Shown: positions 50,119 to 64,000 of the stretch, one piece after another
Numbering within the stretch: position 1 is the stretch's first letter
How the letters are laid out: every line of letters starts with the position of its first letter
Assembly: GCA_949752735.1 (NCBI GenBank)
Contig: OX457053.1
Span: 1,802,084-1,866,083, forward strand
Source: Lumbricus terrestris
Lineage: Eukaryota; Annelida; Clitellata; Crassiclitellata; Lumbricidae
Direction of reading: 5' to 3'
Length of the DNA stretch: 64,000 bases
The notes under the pieces: model-generated
Told to the model about the DNA's origin: nothing
The model's database searches: none
Seen by the model: only the letters and a program-made list of their open reading frames with translations
Program-made: the position numbers and the translations under genes

Positions 50119-51340
50119 GTGCAGAGGCACCCCCTAAAATTGACAAGTGGACAACAGAAGAACCTTGAAGTAATGACCTAAGGAGGTTGATAAACTGCCG
50201 AGGAAGCCCGTTCCATGTCACAGAGTCAATAACGGAGAATAGCCTAATCAATGCTAAAATAAACACAAAATTAACTCAAGCAGAATATCGTGTTATCGGA
50301 TCCTATCCAACCATTACGATGTCTAACCTAACTCTAAGACAAACTCACAACACCTAATCTAACCCTAACCGACACTCACGACCTCAACCTACAGAACACT
50401 TAAATACCCGATGCTATAGTCATGCCCTCTGCAGCGGGATGAATTTCGCCCTTACTTACAATAAAACACGTATGCCTACTGACAAACTCATTCATGAGTA
50501 CGAAGTAGCCATACTGTCAACTGTGCTACTAGTGTAAACCTGCATCGTGCAGACATACAACAATCTAGATATGACAATACACGTGTACATGTAGGTCTAG
50601 TTCGGATATCGTTCATGAAGGACCCGCGTGACTCAGGGGTTCTGATGGAGGGAGGCAGTACCAGATCTGATGTGGTCTATTATAATTACTCTTAATTTCT
50701 CTCCTATGAGAACTCCCAAGGCCTTGGTGGATCTTGTTTCGAGATACTTCGGATGTGGATCGATGGGTTGAGAGGGATGCACAACATGCATCGTCTGGCT
50801 GTGGGGCACGCTCAGTGTTACAGTACTCCATCACACAATTGATGTCTAAAAGTGCAGGCCAATTAATACTGTCTCTATTCTGGCGGCCTTGGACTAAACT
50901 ATTATTGTGCTTCACTCTTAGGAGTATAACCTACACAAAGGTGCTGCATTAGTCTGAAGCTGCATGGATGGGTCAAGGTCACATGTACAGTACCTGCAGC
51001 AGCCTTACTGTCCCACCTCTGGGGGGGGGGGTGCGGTATTTGCAGTTTAACGTCACTGTGTGGTAACAAAGACCATTAGCGACACTAGAGTGTTCAGCTT
51101 TCCTATGGTGAAAAAATAATTTTCAAATAATCACCTCGCATACCCTCTGGATTTGTGACATTTGGTGTCATGAACAACCCAGTGAAATCTTATGGCTTTG
51201 GGATCATGTTAAGTGACCTCTCAAAGCTAGTGAAGTTTTCAAAAAGAGCGATTTTTCTTAAAAATTCAAAAAATCACAAATTTAATGCATTGTATCATTT
51301 ACTGTCACACAATAGGCTACAGACTACAGTAAACAAACAA
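50119..51340. other. Intergenic stretch without a recognised gene
   Basis: I see scattered low-complexity sequence (a G-run near 51016-51028 and some CTAACCCTAAC-like words near 50350) but no element ends or coding signal. Confidence 0.4.
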
Positions 51341-51354
51341 GACATTGTATTGTA

Positions 51355-51440
51355 TTGTCTATGCATTTATATAGCGCCTCTCACAGTGCACACCAATCAG
51401 AGGCCCTCCCAGTGCATTAGACCAAGAGACTAACAAGTGT
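51355..51440. repeat. TATATAGCGCC-type short repeat
   Basis: GCATTTATATAGCGCCTCTC ... AATCAGAGGCCCTCCC aligns with the block at 6928, 29150 and 60391. Confidence 0.6.
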
Positions 51441-51950
51441 TTTTAAGACAATGAATAGAGGCACTTGGGCCATCAGTTTATAAGGAGAAACGCGTTGAAG
51501 GAGGAAACTGGTTCTACAGTGCAGGCCATTGAGAGCAAAGGCCCAAGTTTTAACAATGGTGGTTCTACGGCTCGCGGGACGAGGAGATCATGCCAGTCAA
51601 AGAAGCAGAGCGGGCGAAGAGAAGCGACAGAGGCCAGCAGACGGATTAGGTCACATAGGTGCTTGGTAGCTCAGCAAGTAAATTTGTGCCAGGACCTTGA
51701 GTTGAATCCGAGCAATAAGGGAAGCCAATGAAGATGGTCAAACATAAAAGTGTGTTGCAGTAAAGTGAAACAATACAAAGTAGTTGCGTTTATGTTTCCG
51801 ATATCAAAATAATGTCTGACTGTAACTGAAGAGTGAAAATCTGCGGCGTAGCAGTAGGCTATCGGTGGTGTTCAGCCACTTGGAAGATGAGCTGATGTTG
51901 CAGCTCACCATGTGGGAGGGCCAAGTTAAAATTAGGCCTAGGTGCTAACT

Positions 51951-53110
51951 TTACTGCACGCCCACCAATGTCATTTGGCCTAATAACAGAAAGTGCAGCA
52001 ACGGTGTTCTTGGAATGTCATTGTCGCTAACCTTCTCGTCTAATGCACATTTTGGGATCATAAGAGAGAAAATCTTGACCGACTTTGGGGTAGCATATTG
52101 ATGCATCGATTGCTGTGTCACGAACTCGGATAAACTTTTCTCCTGAAATGTCCTGAAGGTTTTTGGATCAACAATCCTTAAACCAGTTTTCATCCGTGGC
52201 TTGCGTAATGCGGAAACTGTTTCTTCTCGTCAGCTAAGACCATGTCAGAAAAAGGGACAGTCCTGCCAATTCTTCGCTGACATATATACCAGAGAAGCAT
52301 TTTCATTTTGTGAACGGCTACATCTGAAGTTTGGGTCTCAATGCTATGAAATTGTTCCATGTTGTATAGCATTCATATAATTATTGTAAAGAGCATCATA
52401 GGTGATGGGTACAGTGAACCATGTCTCAACATACAGAGCGACATTCATCGGAAAAGATGTATCTTCAAGTACTATTAAATGCCATTTGATATGCACCATT
52501 TTGACTGAATTGGATGCTGTCAACATCACCAATATGGACTACCTCACATAAAGCTGAACTATAGCTTGGTGGTTCTGCTCTAGCCATACTTTCTCACTGT
52601 AATCCAGAGAACAGCTTTCTGTATCCTTGCAAAGAGAAACAATCTTGTTACGGTCAGTGAGAGGAAACTGACATCTGAACCTGGCGAAAACTGCAATTTG
52701 AAGCCCATTGGAGACAAAGAGTAAATAAAAACTGCATGCTGCAATTAATTCAGACCTGTGATGTCTGCAAACAAGAATCATAGGCGTTTGTCAAAGAACT
52801 TTTGAACAACGGCTATTGTGCCACTGTGAACTCCTGTGTTACGACTGATTGTGTCAACCAAGCCAACCATTCTGATACCCTTTCCTCATCTCTTAGTATC
52901 TCAGCAATTTTATTCCACATTAGGCAACCAGTTTCAGAGCCAGGTAGTTTGGAATGGTTAGACGCTTTTTTCAATTCCTAAGCCAGACACAACAACCACC
53001 ATGCGATCAGCATTAGCACTCTCATCACCTAGCAGCAGCTTACCATCGAAATGAACAAGGGTTGCCTCAGGGCAGAATTCATCTATAATGCCTTGCTCAT
53101 TGGAGGAGCT
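51951..53110 (-). pseudogene. Decayed transposase-like coding region
   Basis: On the - strand, broken frames read in order: VSGLGIEKS (about 52975), EERVSEW, VDTISRNTGVHSGTIAVVQK (about 52860-52800), then LVCRHHRSELIAACSF (52780-52735), followed by LYNMEQFHSIETQTSD and further pieces to 51951. A DTT/S-NTG box followed by a CRHH-E box is a pattern I associate with a widespread but poorly classified transposase-like family in invertebrates. Several stops and frameshifts make it nonfunctional. Confidence 0.4.
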
Positions 53111-53565
53111 GGTCTTTGAACCTCATACAGAAGTTGTGCACAGAATAGGATCATTGACATTGATAGGCCTACCCACTGCCTTTTGGCTTGCCTGATGTGC
53201 GATGTTTTCTGTTCAAGTTACCCAATAAATAGCGTCATCAATCAGCATTGAATATAAATTATAGATAATGCCTAGGCCTACTAGAACAATAAATAAATAA
53301 TATAAGTAAATAAAGTAAGATAAGTGTTTATGGATAACAGTAACATGGATTGGAAAAGCTGAGAAATAGCAGATAACTATTTTCTAAAGAATAACAGAAT
53401 TTTTCACAAATATCGCTTTTCTGCACACTATTTGAAGAAGTTACACCCTGTTGAGAGGTCATTTGCCATTGAGATTTGGATGTAGAATTTTGGTAGGTTA
53501 ATTGTGTGCATAAATGTCACATTTTAATACCCTATGCATGTGATTCATGCAAAATTATTTTTTTC

Positions 53566-53650
53566 TGAACACTTTAAGCGACACCCTCCTCTTTTATCCA
53601 GGCTTGGGACTGGCACTGGCAGAGTGCAACCAGTGGCGGAGTTCCCACCT
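53566..53650 (+). repeat. Short dispersed repeat family B, copy 3
   Basis: ACACCCTCCTCTTTTATCCA and GGCTTGGGACTGGCACTGGC match 34984 and 40276. Confidence 0.6.
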
Positions 53651-54094
53651 CTGGTGTCCAACGGCGATCTGAGGGGAATCCCAGGTAATCATTTACAAAG
53701 TTTCTCACAGAACCTCAATGAAACCGGTAGACAGTTTACTTAGAATGCTTTGACATAGGCCTACTAAAGACCGAGAATGTAAATTCACATGCTGTTTCTT
53801 CAGCCAACGTTGCTGCAGTGAGTAGGCCTACACTGTTTCTCCATAGGCCTACACTGTTGGTGAAAAAATAAACAGATGGTCACCCGTCATCCTCATAATC
53901 ATGCCGAGTTATTAGCCTACTTCTTGTCTAACCTGGTGTATTTTGGATTAACTAGTTACCAACAACTGACTGGGAAATATTAATTGCACAAACTAGTTTA
54001 CTGATAAGGAAGTATTGTCAACTTCATCGTATGCATTAGCATTAACAAACATCGCAAACTATTGCTGGTCGGAGTGAACAATAGAGTGGGCAGT

Positions 54095-54240
54095 GTGCAT
54101 ACTGGCAATCGAGAGCTTGATGGTTCGAATCCACGTCATGTAGAAATCTCTTTTGAGATAAGAGGAGGTGGATTCGAACTTGCAACTCTCCGGCTGCAAG
54201 GCAACGAACATACCCATTACACCACCGCGCCCCATAAGAT
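54095..54240. repeat. Two facing tRNA-like SINE heads
   Basis: On the + strand, CTTGATGGTTCGAATCCACG (54117-54136) is a B box. On the - strand, GGGGCGCGGTGGTGTAATGG and GCAAGTTCGAATCCACC (54165-54235) form A and B boxes. Both resemble the SINE at 57760. Confidence 0.55.
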
Positions 54241-54754
54241 ATCACTCTTCTGCTCTTCCTCGTTGAAAGACAGGTGTGATTGGTTTGTACGTCAACTGCC
54301 ACGAGCAGCAGTAGGTCTATTCAGATGGTAATCGTAGTCGCACACTCGGAATTTTTGACAGCGCTCACAAAGCGAAGTCGCCACACCCAGTTTGTTCACA
54401 GACGCTCAATCCAAACACAGTCGGTAGGCAGGAGTCAAGATCGGGCGAGTCAGGCTATAGGAGTTAGAGTCAGCGGGTGATGTTTAGAGTTGAAATGGCG
54501 TGTGAGGTAGTGGGAAGTGGATGAATCAGGAAGGGATCAATGGAAAGCAACGTTTTCACTTTCGAGTGACAGTCTTATGGGAATATAGCGTATATAGCTA
54601 GAGGTGGAGTTTCGGTGAGTTCGTATGATGGGTCAGATACCGGTATATTATTATTCGTCATAGTGGTTGCGGAAGTTTGTTCCAAAGAGGAATGGCAACG
54701 GCTATAGCCTACAGCGGTTTGCGAATATTGGTGGTGTAAGGTAGCAGTGCACAA

Positions 54755-54810
54755 GATTTGCAATCGAGAGGTTGATTGTTCGAATCCACGCCATGCAGAA
54801 ATCTGTTTTT
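54755..54810 (+). repeat. tRNA-like SINE head fragment
   Basis: GCAATCGAGAGGTTGATTGT and GTTCGAATCCACGCCATGCA closely match 54103-54145. Confidence 0.5.
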
Positions 54811-55084
54811 AGATAAGAATACTGCTTCACTCATGTCTCCTAATGAGTACATTGTCAGTGAGAAGATGAGACGACAAGGTAGAGGGCTGGTCTTGGCAGG
54901 ACTGATGTTACGGAGGAGAAGCGTGTTGAACGAAGTGGGTGGACGGTGAGCAACTGACGAATATTGAACGGCTGGAAGGATTGAAGTGCATTGTGGGAAC
55001 GTGATATGACTTTATATCAGGCTAAGCCTATGATGTAACTTTTCTCTCACACCTGTCAATGTTTATTTGGACGATTCTGAATCA

Positions 55085-55238
55085 TAGGCGGAGTTTGGTT
55101 TCCGTTCTTGGAGGGGCTAAAGCCTTCTTAATTGGGGGGTGCTAAGCCCGGGAAAAGATGACATTTACACGGTAAAAAATGAATCTGGGTCTTCTTGGGG
55201 GGCTTAGCCCCCCTAGCCCCTTATAAACTCCGTCCATC
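55085..55238. mobile_element. Short MITE with GGCGGAGTTT ends
   Basis: The left end GGCGGAGTTT and the right end AAACTCCGTCC are inverted. GGGGGGCTTAGCCCCCCTAG makes an internal hairpin near the right end. Confidence 0.5.
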
Positions 55239-55726
55239 TTCTGAATTCTCATGGGCGTTCATTTTTGATTAATGCATTTCGCTATTATAGGCTACTTAGA
55301 CCAGCCATACCAATGTAGTGCACTCTCAGTCAATCACACTGACGATATCTGTCGATCCATTTCAACGCGAAGTCATGGTATATAATGAGTGCATAATTAA
55401 ATATGTGTGTGTGCTTGTGTACGGGTGCTTGTGCCTGTATGTTCATGAGCATGTAATCGCTTATTTGAGTTAGCCTACTGTTTTGTGTGTGCCGAGGTAT
55501 ATAATGGTTCAGCGACGTCATTACACGGTCCAGTTAACTCACGAGGCAGTGATTCGACGTCTTAGCAGCGTGCCAAGGTTGCCGCTGCCTAAGGTCTGTT
55601 GATGCACGCTCTACTTCCTTGTTCATTGCTAGCCTCCAAGTCGAATTGCAGCAATATAATATTAACCTATGCATGGCATAAAGACTCGGTAGTTAAATTC
55701 GCTTATTAGAGTCCTGAAAAAAGAAA

Positions 55727-63708
<7,982 letters not shown>

Positions 63709-63868
63709 ATTTGTCACGCTTGATGTTTAGCTATTATAAATAATAATTATTATTTTCACCCTAGCTGAATAGGCCTGATGTGTATGTGCATTGTGTAGGC
63801 CTGCCTGATAGCGATGCTCTCGTGTTATGTACCGAGCAGAGTCCCTTGCAGTTAATCAAGACAAATTA

Positions 63869-63874
63869 AATAAA
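63869..63874 (+). terminator. Polyadenylation signal AATAAA of the lectin gene
   Basis: AATAAA lies 160 bp after the stop codon at 63708, which supports termination of the lectin gene here. Confidence 0.55.
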
Positions 63875-64000
63875 ACGCTGGAATGCCGTGCTCCAAGATT
63901 CAATATTATTTACTTCCGTAGTGTCAATGTAAGATCGACTTGGTTTGAGCCTGCTGGTAGCTAGTTGAAACGTCCTGACTGGACTTTGATATGGATTATC

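Noticed and set aside
50330..50400. Telomere-like CTAACCCTAAC words
   Set aside because: Only a few irregular units; no tandem array.

Overview
The window is eukaryotic (metazoan) genomic DNA, very probably from a marine invertebrate. Host genes are split by introns with GT/AG borders. tRNA-derived SINEs, CR1/L2-like LINEs, mariner-like, piggyBac-like and LTR elements and long CATA/TCTA microsatellites fill most of the space. The host genes look like innate-immunity genes: a transmembrane receptor tail, a cGAS-like (Mab-21) protein and a C-type lectin. The octamer TAGGCCTA recurs in the host DNA. I cannot name the species; an echinoderm-, hemichordate- or lancelet-like animal is a guess.

Layout. 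0.5-1.8 kb: last four exons of a single-pass membrane receptor with a tyrosine-rich tail. 2.7-5.9 kb: a non-autonomous LTR element with a 5-bp target duplication, a tandemly expanded 5' LTR and a 32-bp minisatellite. 6-10 kb: several MITE-like elements. 10,074-27,507: a 17.4-kb Polinton/Maverick with about 0.38-kb terminal inverted repeats (TIRs) and a 6-bp target duplication (CCACTT). 28-30 kb: a SINE, a repeat and a LINE fragment. 30.9-40.3 kb: two LINE copies, the second broken by three nested insertions. 41.9-44.5 kb: a retroelement end with RT and a restriction-like nuclease, partly duplicated. 44.9-48.0 kb: a cGAS-like gene with tandem nucleotidyltransferase modules, the last one decayed. 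48.4-55.2 kb: DNA-transposon remains and repeats. 55.7-63.7 kb: a five-exon C-type lectin gene with a mariner, a MITE, a SINE and microsatellites in its introns.

The Polinton carries a full virus-like set. On the + strand are a protein-primed DNA polymerase B, a zinc-ribbon/HNH-like protein, an adenain-like protease and two fibre-like proteins. On the - strand are a SAP/NUMOD-like protein, the major capsid protein, a pVI-like protein, a conserved 297-aa protein, an array of small chimeric genes, a membrane protein, a dUTPase-like protein, a membrane-active protein, the penton-like minor capsid protein and the packaging ATPase. Back on the + strand are a zinc-ribbon/PLA2-like protein and an integrase with a chromodomain. 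Nearly all frames are open, so the insertion is probably young, but the integrase has no in-frame ATG and a shortened catalytic D-E spacing. The least expected parts are the small chimeric gene array, the paired fibre genes with C1q-like heads, the AACCATGGTT iterons with a kappaB-like palindrome in the TIRs, and the tandem cGAS-like modules.
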